DNA of 64,000 nucleotides, taken from NCBI RefSeq assembly GCF_014779795.1, contig NZ_JACXZS010000001.1, positions 124,001-188,000 of the forward strand, written 5' to 3'. Below are positions 7,377 to 15,678 of this stretch, one piece after another. The stretch comes from Microbacterium helvum. Lineage in GTDB: Bacteria; Actinomycetota; Actinomycetes; Actinomycetales; Microbacteriaceae. The notes under the pieces were generated by a model that saw only the letters and a program-made list of their open reading frames with translations, ran no database searches and had not been told where the DNA came from. How positions within the stretch are numbered: the first letter of the stretch is position 1; every line of letters starts with the position of its first letter. A program made the position numbers and the translations under genes.

Positions 7377-9229
7377 AGCCCGGCCTCGGCCCTCAGCTCT
7401 GGCAGCGCCGCCTCGACGGCGGCGGCATCCGCCAGCTCCTCGTCGAGCACGTAGGCCGTGAGCTCGAGGTCGAGCTCGCCGCCCTCGGGCAGCGTGCGGG
7501 GTTCGTCCCACGCCACCGACGGCCCGGCGCCCAGGTACTCGGCGAAGCGCACGAACCACGGCATGCGCTCGGCGCCCTGCGTCAGCACGACGGTGGTGCC
7601 GCGGTCGGGGAACGTGAACGCCAGCCACTCGGTCGTCGCGCCGTGCACCTCGCGCTCGGTGTCGCCGGCGGGACTGAACACGCGCGCGATCTCGGGCGCG
7701 AACCGCCAGAAGATGCCGCCGTACCCGGCGCCCTCGCGCCCGTTGGTCGCCGGCGAGCCGAACGTGATGGCATCCAGGGTCGCCTTGAGGTGGCTGCGCC
7801 AGCGCAGCGCCCAGCCGTTCGCGAGCTCGGCCGAGCGCAGCTCGCGCACCTCGACCAGCTGCGTCGTGCCGCTCTGGTCGACCCAACTGAGGCGTTCGTC
7901 GAGCACGTGACCGTCGATGTGCAGGCGGTCGCGGCGCTGGCGGCCGTGGTTGGGCACCATGATCGACCCCTCGCCGCGGACGTAGGTGCGGCCGCCCCAG
8001 AACGACGTGCCGTTGACGTCGGCGATCGCGAGGCTGACGCCCAGGTGGTGCGGGTGATCGGTGGGCTCGGTGACCGTCAGCGGGGTGCCGGTGCGCGAGA
8101 TGACCGCGTCGAGGTACGGACGCGGCGACAGCACCGAGTCGACGCTGGTGCCCTCTTCGTACTGGGCGACCACGGTCGAGCCGAGCCGCAGCACCGGTCG
8201 GGCGGGGCCGACCCAGCCGCTCGCGTGAGAGGCGGGGCCGGAGCTGCGGCGCGGCACGAGGACGGGTCGATAGAACAGGGGGTGGTCGGCGCTCTCGCCG
8301 TCCAGTGCTTGACGCATGCGATTCCAGGCCTGCCGCCCGATCTCGATCCGCGGGACCGACATTGTCGTCAGCGGAGGGGCGGCGAAACGGGACTGCGGGA
8401 TGTCGTCGATCCCGACGATGGACAGTTGTTCCGGCACCTCGACGCCGACCTCGCGCAGGCGCGACATCAGACCGAGGGCGACGAGGTCGTTGAAGGCGAT
8501 CGCGGCGGTCGCGCCCGTCTCGAGCACGGCGTCCGCCGCGTCGTAGCCGGACTCCATGCTCGACCCCGCCGGGATGGTGAGGAACTCCAGGTCGGGGTAC
8601 TCGCGCGCCAGCTCGCCGAGCCCCTGCGCGCGGAGTTCGTTCGCGTAGCTGAGCGGGGGCCCCGCGACGTAGGCGATGCGGCGATGGCCGAAGCCGCGCA
8701 GATGCGTGCCGAGCTCTTTGATCGCCGTCGCGTAGTCGACCGACAGCTGCGCGGCCGGCGTGTCGTCGACGCGGCGGTTCACCACGACGACCGGGGTCGT
8801 CCGCTGGATGAGCTCGCGCAGCTCGGCGTCGGGCATGCGCGGCGAGACGAGCACCAGCGCATCGCACTTGCTGCGCGCCTCGCTCGCGATCTCGGCCTCG
8901 ACGCCGACCGCCTCGGCACTGTCGGCGACGAGCACGCGGTATCCGTCGCGGGCGGCGGCGACCGTCAGCCCCTTGAGCACGCCCTGGAACAGCGGATTCT
9001 CAAGGTCCGGCACCAGCAGCGCGATCGTGTGGCTGCTCCCTCGCACCAGACTGCGGGCGGCCTCGCTCGGCGAGTAGTTCAGGGCCGCGACGGCGCGATT
9101 CACCTTCGCGACGATCGCGGGATCGACCGTGGCGACGCCGTTGAGGACGCGCGACACCGACGCCTGCGACACACCGGCGTACTGTGCGACCTGCGCCATC
9201 GTGATGGGGCGCGACGTGACCTCGGTCAA
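7373..9229 (-). CDS. LacI regulator fused to a DUF6807 (PmoA-like) domain
   Basis: Two-part protein, 618 aa. Residues 1-330 form a complete LacI repressor: HTH at about 9-31 (ITMAQVAQYAGVSQASVSRVL), then the sugar-binding core through LSIVGIDDIPQSRFAAPPLTTM. Residues 340-610 match the DUF6807/PmoA family, with YLDAVISRTGTPLTVT and the hallmark DHPHHLG at 391-397 followed by NGTSFWGG. DUF6807 proteins are normally free-standing and occur in sugar-degradation loci; the old name methane oxygenase is not a proven activity. The frame is continuous with no hint of frameshift. It precedes and is coupled to the Gfo/Idh/MocA gene. Likely regulator of this operon. Confidence 0.9.
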   Translation of the reverse strand: MTEVTSRPITMAQVAQYAGVSQASVSRVLNGVATVDPAIVAKVNRAVAALNYSPSEAARSLVRGSSHTIALLVPDLENPLFQGVLKGLTVAAARDGYRVLVADSAEAVGVEAEIASEARSKCDALVLVSPRMPDAELRELIQRTTPVVVVNRRVDDTPAAQLSVDYATAIKELGTHLRGFGHRRIAYVAGPPLSYANELRAQGLGELAREYPDLEFLTIPAGSSMESGYDAADAVLETGATAAIAFNDLVALGLMSRLREVGVEVPEQLSIVGIDDIPQSRFAAPPLTTMSVPRIEIGRQAWNRMRQALDGESADHPLFYRPVLVPRRSSGPASHASGWVGPARPVLRLGSTVVAQYEEGTSVDSVLSPRPYLDAVISRTGTPLTVTEPTDHPHHLGVSLAIADVNGTSFWGGRTYVRGEGSIMVPNHGRQRRDRLHIDGHVLDERLSWVDQSGTTQLVEVRELRSAELANGWALRWRSHLKATLDAITFGSPATNGREGAGYGGIFWRFAPEIARVFSPAGDTEREVHGATTEWLAFTFPDRGTTVVLTQGAERMPWFVRFAEYLGAGPSVAWDEPRTLPEGGELDLELTAYVLDEELADAAAVEAALPELRAEAGL

Positions 9230-9494
9230 ACCGGATCCTCTCTTTCGTCAATCATGGGCGTGCGCGGGCACGGTGGGGCGCATTCGCGCGGGTGAGGGAT
9301 GCCGCGCCCGCGGTTCCCGCGTCCGCCGCTGCCGACGCGACCCGGCGCGGGTGCGGGCCGGTGTTGCGCGGCCGGGCGGTGCCGCGGGCTCGGGCGGTGC
9401 CGCCCGGGACCGGACCCCTCATCACTTCGGTCCGGCCCCGTGCGGTCTTGAGGGCGAGGGCTGCGCCCGGGGGGCTGGCGCAGCCCGTCGCCGG
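9230..9494. other. GC-rich intergenic spacer with hairpins, no gene seen
   Basis: Very GC-rich spacer between the binding-protein gene and the LacI-DUF6807 gene. It holds a CCGGACC/GGTCCGG hairpin near 9409-9434 and the stronger one at 9458-9486. I see no convincing reading frame. Confidence 0.6.
9458..9486 (-). terminator. GC hairpin following the second binding-protein gene
   Basis: Ten-base perfect arms GGGCTGCGCC and GGCGCAGCCC lie eight bases past the stop of the binding-protein gene on its transcribed strand. There is no U-tract. It probably limits read-through into the regulator gene or protects the upstream mRNA end. Confidence 0.55.
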
Positions 9495-10838
9495 CTAGAT
9501 CGCTGCGTCGTCGAGCGCGCGCTGGAGCTCCTTGATGAAGCTCTTCGCGGCGTCGGCCGGCGTCAGCTCGCCGAACAGCACCTTCTGGGTGTGCTGGTCG
9601 ATGATCGTCTCGATCGCGCCGCCACCCGGCGGGGTCGCCGGCGGGGCGTCGCCCACGCGCGGCGCGATCTCGTCGAGGAATGCGACGACCTCCTGATCGA
9701 CCTCGCCGAGCTTGGGCGTGATGTACTCGCGGATCTTCTCGTTCGCAGGGACGCCGCGCTCGGCGAGCAGCAGGTCGGCCGCCTCTTCGCTGTTGGAGAG
9801 GAAGTCGAGGAACAGCGCGACCTCGGCCGGGTGCTCGGTCTTGGCAGAGGCCGACCAGAACATCGACGGCTTGTAATAGGCCGCCGTGCCCTCGCCCTCG
9901 TCGGTCGTCGGCACCATGAGCGGAACGAGAGTCTGGCCGCTCGCCGAGCGCAGGGCTGCCACCTGGTTCGACCACCATGGGCCGAACGCGGACTGGTTGG
10001 TCGCGGTGAACGACTCGGCGAGACCCGCCGACTCGCGCTCGATCGTGGCGGACGGGTCGGGCGTGCCGCCCGCCTCCGTCACGTCGAGCAGGTTCTGCCA
10101 CCACGCCGCGAGGGTCTTCTCGCTCGCGGCCACCTCGGGCGATCCGTCCTCGGCGTACAGGGACTCGCCGTGCTGGCGCAGCCAGTTGTTGAGGCCGCCG
10201 TCCTCGAAGCCCCACGACTGCGAGCCGATGACCGCGCCGCCGCTCTTCTCGGTGACTTCTTCGGCGATCTCGTTGAGGTCGTCCCACGACCAGGTCTCGT
10301 CGTCGGGCAGTTCGATGCCGAGGCTGTCGAGCAGATCGGTGTTCGCCATGTAGGTGTAGGTGTTGATGCCCACCGGGATGCCGTACTGCGTCCCGTCGAG
10401 CGCGCCCGTGCCCAGCACCGAGTCAGGGAAGTCGCCCGTCGGCAGCTGGTCGCCGAGCGTGCCGAGGTCCAGCAGCACGCCGTTGGCCGCGTAGGTCGAC
10501 AGCTGCTTCTCGTCCATCTGGATGATGTCGGGTGCGTCGCCGGCGGCGACGGTGGTCGCCAGCTTGTCCCAGTAGCCGGCCCAGTCGGTGTACTGCGGCT
10601 CGATGGTGATGTTGTCGTGCTCGGCCTCGAAGGCCTCGATCAGCTGCTGCGTGATCTCGTGGCGGACGTCATTGCCCCACCACGTGAACGTGAGGGTGAC
10701 GGGCTCGTCCGACAGCGTCGGGCCTGTGGCCGGCTCCTCGGTGGGGGTCCCGCTTGCGCACGCGGTCAGCGCGAGCGTCGTCGCTGCGCCGAACGCGGCG
10801 AACTGCACCCAGCGGGCTGCGGTTCGGTTGCGTCGCAT
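9495..10838 (-). CDS. Sugar ABC transporter substrate-binding lipoprotein (second system)
   Basis: Family 1 solute-binding protein, 447 aa. The signal peptide starts MRRNRTAAR and ends in the lipobox LTAC (Cys27). The mature region contains the WWGND opening and the DAPDIIQMDE segment typical of UgpB-like proteins. Two in-frame upstream ATGs exist; I chose the one at 10838 because a GAAAGGA ribosome site lies about nine bases before it, while the ATG at 10847 would touch that site. Unusually, it follows both permease genes in the operon instead of leading them. Substrate unknown, likely an oligosaccharide or glycoside. Confidence 0.92.
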   Translation of the reverse strand: MRRNRTAARWVQFAAFGAATTLALTACASGTPTEEPATGPTLSDEPVTLTFTWWGNDVRHEITQQLIEAFEAEHDNITIEPQYTDWAGYWDKLATTVAAGDAPDIIQMDEKQLSTYAANGVLLDLGTLGDQLPTGDFPDSVLGTGALDGTQYGIPVGINTYTYMANTDLLDSLGIELPDDETWSWDDLNEIAEEVTEKSGGAVIGSQSWGFEDGGLNNWLRQHGESLYAEDGSPEVAASEKTLAAWWQNLLDVTEAGGTPDPSATIERESAGLAESFTATNQSAFGPWWSNQVAALRSASGQTLVPLMVPTTDEGEGTAAYYKPSMFWSASAKTEHPAEVALFLDFLSNSEEAADLLLAERGVPANEKIREYITPKLGEVDQEVVAFLDEIAPRVGDAPPATPPGGGAIETIIDQHTQKVLFGELTPADAAKSFIKELQRALDDAAI

Positions 10839-10944
10839 GTCTTGCATCCTTTCGACCGGAGTCGGTGTGTGGGGGTGGTGCGGTGTGATGAGGACGGACC
10901 ACCCGGTCCGTGAACTGTGGTGCGGCATCCAGTGCCTCTGGATG

Positions 10945-11865
10945 TCACTTGATCCCGGTCGTCGCGATTCCCTTGATGAGGAACTTCTGGCCGAACAGGA
11001 AGATCAGGAAGATCGGGATGAGCGAGACGACGCTCATCGCGAACATCTGCGCGTAGTTGGTGACGCTCTGGGCGTCCTCGAACGACCGCAGTGCGAGGGG
11101 GACGGTGTACAGCTCGGGCTTGGTGAGGAACACCAGCTGCGAGAAGAAGTCGTTCCACGTCCAGATGAAGGTGAAGATCGCGGTGGTCGCGAGCGCCGGC
11201 GTCATGAGCGGCAGGATCACCTGCAGGAAGATGCGCGGATGCCCGGCGCCGTCGATCCGCGCAGCCTCGTCGAGCTCCTTCGGGATGCCGCGGATGAACT
11301 GCACCATCAGGAACACGAAGAAGGCGTCCACGGCCAGCATCTTCGGCACGATCAGCGGCAGGAACGTGTTCACCCAGCCCAGCTGCGAGAACAGGATGTA
11401 CTGCGGGACGATGATCACGTGGATCGGCAGCATGATGCTCAGCAGCATGATGCCGAACCACAGCCGCTTGGCCGTGAACTCGAGCCGCGCGAACGCGTAG
11501 GCCGCCATCGAGCACGAGATGAGGTTGCCGACGATGCACCCGACGACGATCACCGCGGAGTTCCACAGGTAGACGTTGAACGGGTACTGCAGCGCGTTCC
11601 AGCCGTCGGTGTAGTTCGAGATCTCGAAGCTGTCGAAGATGATGCCCGGCTCACGGAAGATCTCGTCGTTGGGCCGCAGCGAGCTCACGACCATCCAGAT
11701 CACCGGGTAGAGCATGAGCGCCGCGAGCGCGATGAGCAGCGTGTGGCGGATGATGCTCGTCAGCGGCTTGCGGAACGGGTTGGACTGGCGCCTGGCGGGC
11801 GGACGCCCCGTGACGACCGTCTCGGTGGGCAGGGCCACGATGGGCTCGGGATCAATTTTCGTCAT
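10945..11865 (-). CDS. Sugar ABC transporter permease, MalG/UgpE type
   Basis: Inner-membrane permease, 306 aa, with about six membrane segments and the EAA loop DEAARIDGAGHPRIFLQVILPL. It overlaps the upstream permease gene by 14 bases, so translation is probably coupled. The C-terminus ends FGQKFLIKGIATTGIK, a common CUT1 ending. It pairs with the UgpA-type permease and the binding protein that follows. No ATPase is encoded in the operon. Confidence 0.93.
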   Translation of the reverse strand: MTKIDPEPIVALPTETVVTGRPPARRQSNPFRKPLTSIIRHTLLIALAALMLYPVIWMVVSSLRPNDEIFREPGIIFDSFEISNYTDGWNALQYPFNVYLWNSAVIVVGCIVGNLISCSMAAYAFARLEFTAKRLWFGIMLLSIMLPIHVIIVPQYILFSQLGWVNTFLPLIVPKMLAVDAFFVFLMVQFIRGIPKELDEAARIDGAGHPRIFLQVILPLMTPALATTAIFTFIWTWNDFFSQLVFLTKPELYTVPLALRSFEDAQSVTNYAQMFAMSVVSLIPIFLIFLFGQKFLIKGIATTGIK

Positions 11866-12778
11866 CGTAGAACACCCAGAACTTGGAGGACCAGAACGCG
11901 ACCACGGTGAGCAGCGCGGTGATGATCAGCAGGAGCCAGGCCATCGCCGAGGCGTAGCCCATGTTGAAGTTCGCGAAACCCTGCTGGTAGAGGTACAGCG
12001 TGTAGAAGAGCGTCGAGTCGACGGGGCCGCCGGTGCCGCCCGAGACGATGTAGGCCTGCGTGAACGACTGGAACGTGCCGATCAGCTGCAGCACCGCGTT
12101 GAAGAAGATGATCGGGGTGAGCAGCGGGATCGTGATGCGGAACAGCTGCTGACGCCTGTTCGCGCCGTCGACGGCCGCCGCCTCGTAGTACATCGAGGGG
12201 ATCTGACGCAGCCCCGCGAGGAAGATGATCATCGGCGACCCGAAGGTCCACACGTGCAGGATCATGAGGGTGCCCAGCGCCGTGTCGGGGCTCGAGATCC
12301 ATCCCTGTCCCTCGATGCCGAACCACGCGAGCACCTGGTTGATGAGCCCGTCGACGCCGAAGATCTGACGCCACAGCATCGCGATCGCGACACTGGCGCC
12401 GAGCAGCGACGGCAGGTAGAACGCCGATCGGTAGAAGGCGAGCCCCCGCAGACCGCGATCGAGGATGATCGCCAGGAAGAGCGCGACGGCCAGCTGCAGC
12501 GGGACCGAGACCAGCACGTACGTGAAGGTGACCTGCAGCGCGGTGTGCAGGCGCTCGTCCTCCCACATGCGCACGTAGTTGTCGAGGCCGTTGAACTTGG
12601 GCGGGCTCAGCAGGTTGTACCGCGTGAACGACAGACCGAGCGATGCGAGCATCGGGCCGATGGTGACGAGGGCGAGGCCCACGAACCACGGCGCGAGGAA
12701 CAGGTAGGCGGCCTTGTTCTGCTTCTTGCCGACCGCCTTGGCGCCCTTCAGGCGGGTGAGCTCGCCGAGTGCGCTCAT
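11852..12778 (-). CDS. Sugar ABC transporter permease, MalF/UgpA type
   Basis: First gene of the second sugar-import operon, 308 aa. It starts with a short cytoplasmic arm, then APWFVGLALVTIGPML as the first membrane helix and about five more. The EAA loop reads EAAAVDGANRRQQLFRITIPLL. Two direct copies of a LacI-type operator lie 83-108 bases upstream, making this the regulated promoter of the five-gene operon permease, permease, binding protein, LacI-DUF6807, dehydrogenase. Confidence 0.93.
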   Translation of the reverse strand: MSALGELTRLKGAKAVGKKQNKAAYLFLAPWFVGLALVTIGPMLASLGLSFTRYNLLSPPKFNGLDNYVRMWEDERLHTALQVTFTYVLVSVPLQLAVALFLAIILDRGLRGLAFYRSAFYLPSLLGASVAIAMLWRQIFGVDGLINQVLAWFGIEGQGWISSPDTALGTLMILHVWTFGSPMIIFLAGLRQIPSMYYEAAAVDGANRRQQLFRITIPLLTPIIFFNAVLQLIGTFQSFTQAYIVSGGTGGPVDSTLFYTLYLYQQGFANFNMGYASAMAWLLLIITALLTVVAFWSSKFWVFYDDEN

Positions 12779-12860
12779 GTCGCGGCCTCGTGCGGCCTGG
12801 TATCGGGACGGTGCGTCGTCGTCACCGCGTCCTCCGGATTCATCGTCGTCGAAGAGTCGA

Positions 12861-12886
12861 GAATGCGCTTTCTGGAATGCGCTTTC
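12861..12886. promoter_or_regulatory. Two tandem LacI-type operators
   Basis: GAATGCGCTTTC occurs twice, 14 bases apart. Read on the other strand each copy is GAAAGCGCATTC, close to the perfect LacI-type palindrome GAAAGCGCTTTC. They precede the first permease gene. The most likely ligand is the LacI-DUF6807 protein encoded in the same operon; this pairing is inferred from position. Confidence 0.72.
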
Positions 12887-13020
12887 TCATTCTTGCCAGA
12901 GTGGATGCCGGAACGCAAGCCTTTCCGGAAAATCGCGGCAGATCGGTCGTCGAAGCGTGAGATAGGGCTTACTCAGATGCCGGTGTGCGGGCCGTCTTCG
13001 GCGACCCCCGGGCATGACGA

Positions 13021-13050
13021 AAGCCCCGGGTGCGAGCACCCGGGGCTTTC
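13021..13050 (-). terminator. rplL terminator
   Basis: A 13-bp perfect stem with arms AAAGCCCCGGGTG and CACCCGGGGCTTT and a four-base loop lies 16 bases past the rplL stop. The stem ends in a short U run on the transcript side. It closes the rplJ-rplL operon. Confidence 0.85.
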
Positions 13051-13065
13051 GTGGAAGGAACGAGA

Positions 13066-13449
13066 TTACTTGAGGGTAACCGTCGCGCCGGCCTCTTCGA
13101 GGGCGGCCTTGGCCTTGTCGGCCGCGTCCTTGTTGACGCCCTCGAGGACGGCCTTGGGGGCGCCGTCGACGACAGCCTTGGCCTCGCCGAGGCCCAGCGA
13201 GGTGAGCTCGCGGACCGTCTTGATGACCTGGATCTTCTTGTCGCCGGCAGCCTCGAGGATGACGTCGAACGAGTCCTTCTCCTCCTCGGCAGCAGCCTCG
13301 GCACCCGCGCCACCGGCGCCGGCGACGGCGACGGGAGCAGCAGCGGTGACCTCGAACTTCTCCTCGAACGCCTTCACGAACTCGCTGAGCTCGACAAGGG
13401 TCAGGCCAGCGAACTGCTCGAGCAGCTCCTCAGTGGTGAGCTTCGCCAT
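13066..13449 (-). CDS. rplL: 50S ribosomal protein L7/L12
   Basis: Stalk protein that recruits elongation factors to the ribosome, 127 aa, normal length. The N-terminal dimerisation segment starts [13 protein letters not shown]. An acidic alanine-rich hinge follows at about 40-55, then the conserved C-terminal domain with [29 protein letters not shown]. It lies downstream of rplJ in the usual order with a 53-base gap. Confidence 0.99.
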   Translation of the reverse strand: MAKLTTEELLEQFAGLTLVELSEFVKAFEEKFEVTAAAPVAVAGAGGAGAEAAAEEEKDSFDVILEAAGDKKIQVIKTVRELTSLGLGEAKAVVDGAPKAVLEGVNKDAADKAKAALEEAGATVTLK

Positions 13450-13502
13450 GATGTGTATCTCCTAGATGAATGGGGTTTGTGTGGGGAAGACGTACGGGTC
13501 GC

Positions 13503-13991
13503 TCACGCGGCCTCGGCGGTCTCCAGCTTTTCGCGAAGCGCGTCGATGGTGGCAGCAGCCTTGCCCATCGTCGCCTTCATCATGCCCGCGGCCTTCGCCA
13601 GCAGAACCTCACGGCTCTCCAGCGAGGCGTACTTGTTGACCTCGTCGGCGCTGAGGGCGTTGCCCTCGAAAACGCCACCCTTGATCACGAGAAGCGGGTT
13701 GGCCTTGGCGAAGTCACGCAGAGCCTTCGCGGTGGCGACGAAGTCGCCGTGCACGAACGCGATGGCCGAGGGGCCCTTGAGGTCCTCGTCCAGCGCCGTG
13801 ATCCCCGCGTTGTTCGCGGCGATCTTGGTCAGCGTGTTCTTCACCACGGCGTATTCCGCGTCCTGACGGATGCTGTTGCGCAGCTGCTTGAGCTGGGCAA
13901 CCGTCAGACCGCGGTACTCGGTAAGCAGGACGGCGTTCGAGTTCTCGAAGTTCTTCGTGAGCTCGGCGACCGATGCATCCTTCTGCGCCAT
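13503..13991 (-). CDS. rplJ: 50S ribosomal protein L10
   Basis: Ribosomal stalk base protein that anchors L7/L12, 162 aa. It starts [18 protein letters not shown] and has the conserved [15 protein letters not shown] and [12 protein letters not shown] segments. The ATG at 13991 is chosen because it gives the standard N-terminus; a longer open frame runs up to 14099 through the leader. Expression is expected to respond to L10-L7/L12 binding of the leader upstream. Confidence 0.98.
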   Translation of the reverse strand: MAQKDASVAELTKNFENSNAVLLTEYRGLTVAQLKQLRNSIRQDAEYAVVKNTLTKIAANNAGITALDEDLKGPSAIAFVHGDFVATAKALRDFAKANPLLVIKGGVFEGNALSADEVNKYASLESREVLLAKAAGMMKATMGKAAATIDALREKLETAEAA

Positions 13992-14055
13992 GGTCACTCC
14001 TTGTGTGGATGAGACGCTCCGCGATGGCGGGGCGCCGGCCGGCGGCATCCGCTCA

Positions 14056-14206
14056 TCTGCTCTCAGCAGGCAAAAGAAAAAGCTCCGGCGCAAGCGCACG
14101 GAGCTTCAAGAGAATCATCGTGACACCTGCGCGGGCCCCTGCTGATGCAGTGCTTCGATCCCGTGCGCTTTCACGCACGACGATGACCGGCGGTCTTCGG
14201 CTTCCT
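14056..14206 (-). ncRNA. Ribosomal protein L10 leader with attenuator hairpin
   Basis: On the minus strand the region before rplJ carries GAAGACCGCCGGTC, a segment typical of L10 leaders. It then has the hairpin at 14081-14105 with arms AGCTCCG and CGGAGCT followed by a U-rich stretch (TTTTTCTTTT). That looks like an intrinsic attenuator placed about 90 bases before the rplJ start. Boundaries are approximate. Confidence 0.72.
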
Positions 14207-14219
14207 CCAGAGTACGTGA

Positions 14220-14310
14220 TCCCCCGCCCCCCGCCAAATCCGCGGTCCGCCCCTCCCCCTCCCGTCCGCCGCCGCCCCCTCCTCCCCTCCCCCCTCCTCC
14301 TCCCCCCTTC
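14220..14310. repeat. Polypyrimidine tract, G-rich on the minus strand
   Basis: About 90 bases are nearly all C and T on the plus strand, with many runs of three or more C. The minus strand therefore has closely spaced G-runs able to form G-quadruplexes or triplex DNA. It sits between the AbiEi-like gene and the L10 leader. Confidence 0.7.
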
Positions 14311-14315
14311 TTCGT

Positions 14316-14393
14316 CGACAACGCGGTTTCTCGCCGAGCGACCACGTCAGCGCCGGGTACGACATGCTGTCTCGGCGAGAAACCGCGTTGTCG
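14316..14393. repeat. 78-bp inverted-repeat element, copy 1
   Basis: Perfect 23-base arms (14316-14338 and 14371-14393) beginning CGACAACGCGGTTTCTCG enclose a 32-base spacer. It lies 20 bases past the stop of the AbiEi-like gene. A second copy with the same arms and the same 32-base spacer length but mostly different spacer sequence lies 1200 bases away. Confidence 0.88.
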
Positions 14394-14413
14394 GCATCCA
14401 GGGGAACCGGATG

Positions 14414-15400
14414 TCAGCGCGGCAACGAGATGCCGAAGGACGACAGCCGCGCAGCGAGCGCCTCCGCAGTGCGGACGTGCTTCTCGTCGACGCGGACCAT
14501 GCGCTTGCCGGTCGTCCCACGGATCCAGTCCTCGCGGCGCTTCTCGTCAAGGATCACCTGCTCGACAGTCCGTCCGGTCCGCAGCGCTTCGTCGAGGTAC
14601 TTGCCCGCGCCGTCTATCTCAAGGAACGTGGCGATGTCCTCGATCTCGACGTCGACGCGCAACACCCTCCCGTCAGGCCCCCGCACCTCGACCTGAGGTC
14701 GAAGCCGGCGAAAACCGAGCCTGTGCAGGTGCCCGCGACCCGCGCTCTCCGCAGGAGATTCCGCCCGACCGTCCGCGAGAGCGAGGACTTCCGCCGCAGT
14801 CCTGACTCCGCGACGACCGACGCCGCCCGCGACTCTCGCCAGCATCTCGTCTCGCCACGTCTGCGCACCCGCTTCGTCGTATGCGCCGTCGTCGCAGGCG
14901 ACGAGCCGGAGCGCCGCGTCTGCCGCCGCGAGTCCCGCTGCGAACGGCAGCGTGCAGGCGAGATCCAGTACCGTGCGCTCGAGCGTCGTGACGCGGATCC
15001 CCTCCCGGACCGTCACGTCCTTGTCGGCGAGCGCATCGCCGTGGCGACGCATCCCGTTCCGGCTCGAGATGTGCTTGCCGTCGGGAACCGTCACATGTAC
15101 GACCTCAGGGGTGCAGCGGTACAGCGGGAGTTCCCACACCACTGCGGCGGAGTCGTACGACGCGACCGAGTCGCCTCCCCGCATCTCCGCGAAGGCCGCG
15201 GCCACCTGAATCCGGTGTCTCGACTCCGGCCACAGCGGATCCCAGTCGGCGTCCTTCACGTACTGGTTGCGTTGCAGCCGCCGCAGTTCACCCGCCGACA
15301 CGGATCGCGCGATCTCACGCTCCCGCCATCTGTTGCGATCGAGCGCCTCGCGAGTGAGGAGCACGCTGCGCGCCTGCGCGAAGCTGATGTGGTGAGGCAT
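14414..15400 (-). CDS. AbiEi/DUF559-like protein with putative PD-(D/E)XK nuclease fold
   Basis: Protein of 328 aa resembling the actinobacterial group annotated as type IV AbiEi antitoxin-like or DUF559. The N-terminal part (about 1-60) has ARSVSAGELRRLQRNQYVKD, similar to the winged-helix segment of that group. The C-terminal part has AESPAESAGR (about 213-222), then RVDVEIEDIATFLEIDGAGKY with Asp250, Glu261, Asp263 and Lys267, consistent with a restriction-like core. Such solitary proteins are common and their role is unknown; no AbiEii toxin gene is beside it. Identical hairpin elements lie on both sides. Confidence 0.7.
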   Translation of the reverse strand: MPHHISFAQARSVLLTREALDRNRWREREIARSVSAGELRRLQRNQYVKDADWDPLWPESRHRIQVAAAFAEMRGGDSVASYDSAAVVWELPLYRCTPEVVHVTVPDGKHISSRNGMRRHGDALADKDVTVREGIRVTTLERTVLDLACTLPFAAGLAAADAALRLVACDDGAYDEAGAQTWRDEMLARVAGGVGRRGVRTAAEVLALADGRAESPAESAGRGHLHRLGFRRLRPQVEVRGPDGRVLRVDVEIEDIATFLEIDGAGKYLDEALRTGRTVEQVILDEKRREDWIRGTTGKRMVRVDEKHVRTAEALAARLSSFGISLPR

Positions 15401-15515
15401 CACAGGATGCTGACACGGTCGTTTCGCCGCGGCACACGCCGGCGGGCGAAAGTGGAATCCTCGTCGATGACCGCATCCGAGCCCCGTTGGGGAGGAAGCC
15501 CGCTCGACCCCGATC

Positions 15516-15593
15516 CGACAACGCGGTTTCTCGCCGAGCGACCTCGTCGTCTGCGTCGAGATCGTGGTGGTTCGGCGAGAAACCGCGTTGTCG
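15516..15593. repeat. 78-bp inverted-repeat element, copy 2
   Basis: Arms at 15516-15538 and 15571-15593 match copy 1, with a single mismatch at the inner end of the right arm. The spacer is again 32 bases and shares its first bases (CGACC-CGTC). It lies between the AbiEi-like start and the nuclease gene. Confidence 0.88.
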
Positions 15594-15678
15594 ACAGGAA
15601 GGACAGCAGGCATCGACGAGAACGCGCGTCGCGTCGGCGGATGTCGGCACGGCGGCGTAGCCTCGAAAGGTGACCCCG

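Larger units (their letters stand above)
13992..14413. other. 422-base spacer: L10 leader, polypyrimidine tract and hairpin element
   Basis: From right to left the spacer holds the 78-bp inverted-repeat element (14316-14393), a C-rich tract (14220-14310) and the L10 leader (about 14056-14206). Small glycine- or arginine-rich frames over the tract are compositional and not credible genes. Confidence 0.75.

Noticed and set aside
14115..14345. Glycine/arginine-rich small protein on the minus strand
   Set aside because: It arises from the C-rich tract, has no ribosome site and overlaps the L10 leader.
14414..15400. Complete AbiE toxin-antitoxin pair
   Set aside because: No nucleotidyltransferase toxin (AbiEii) gene is next to it on either strand.
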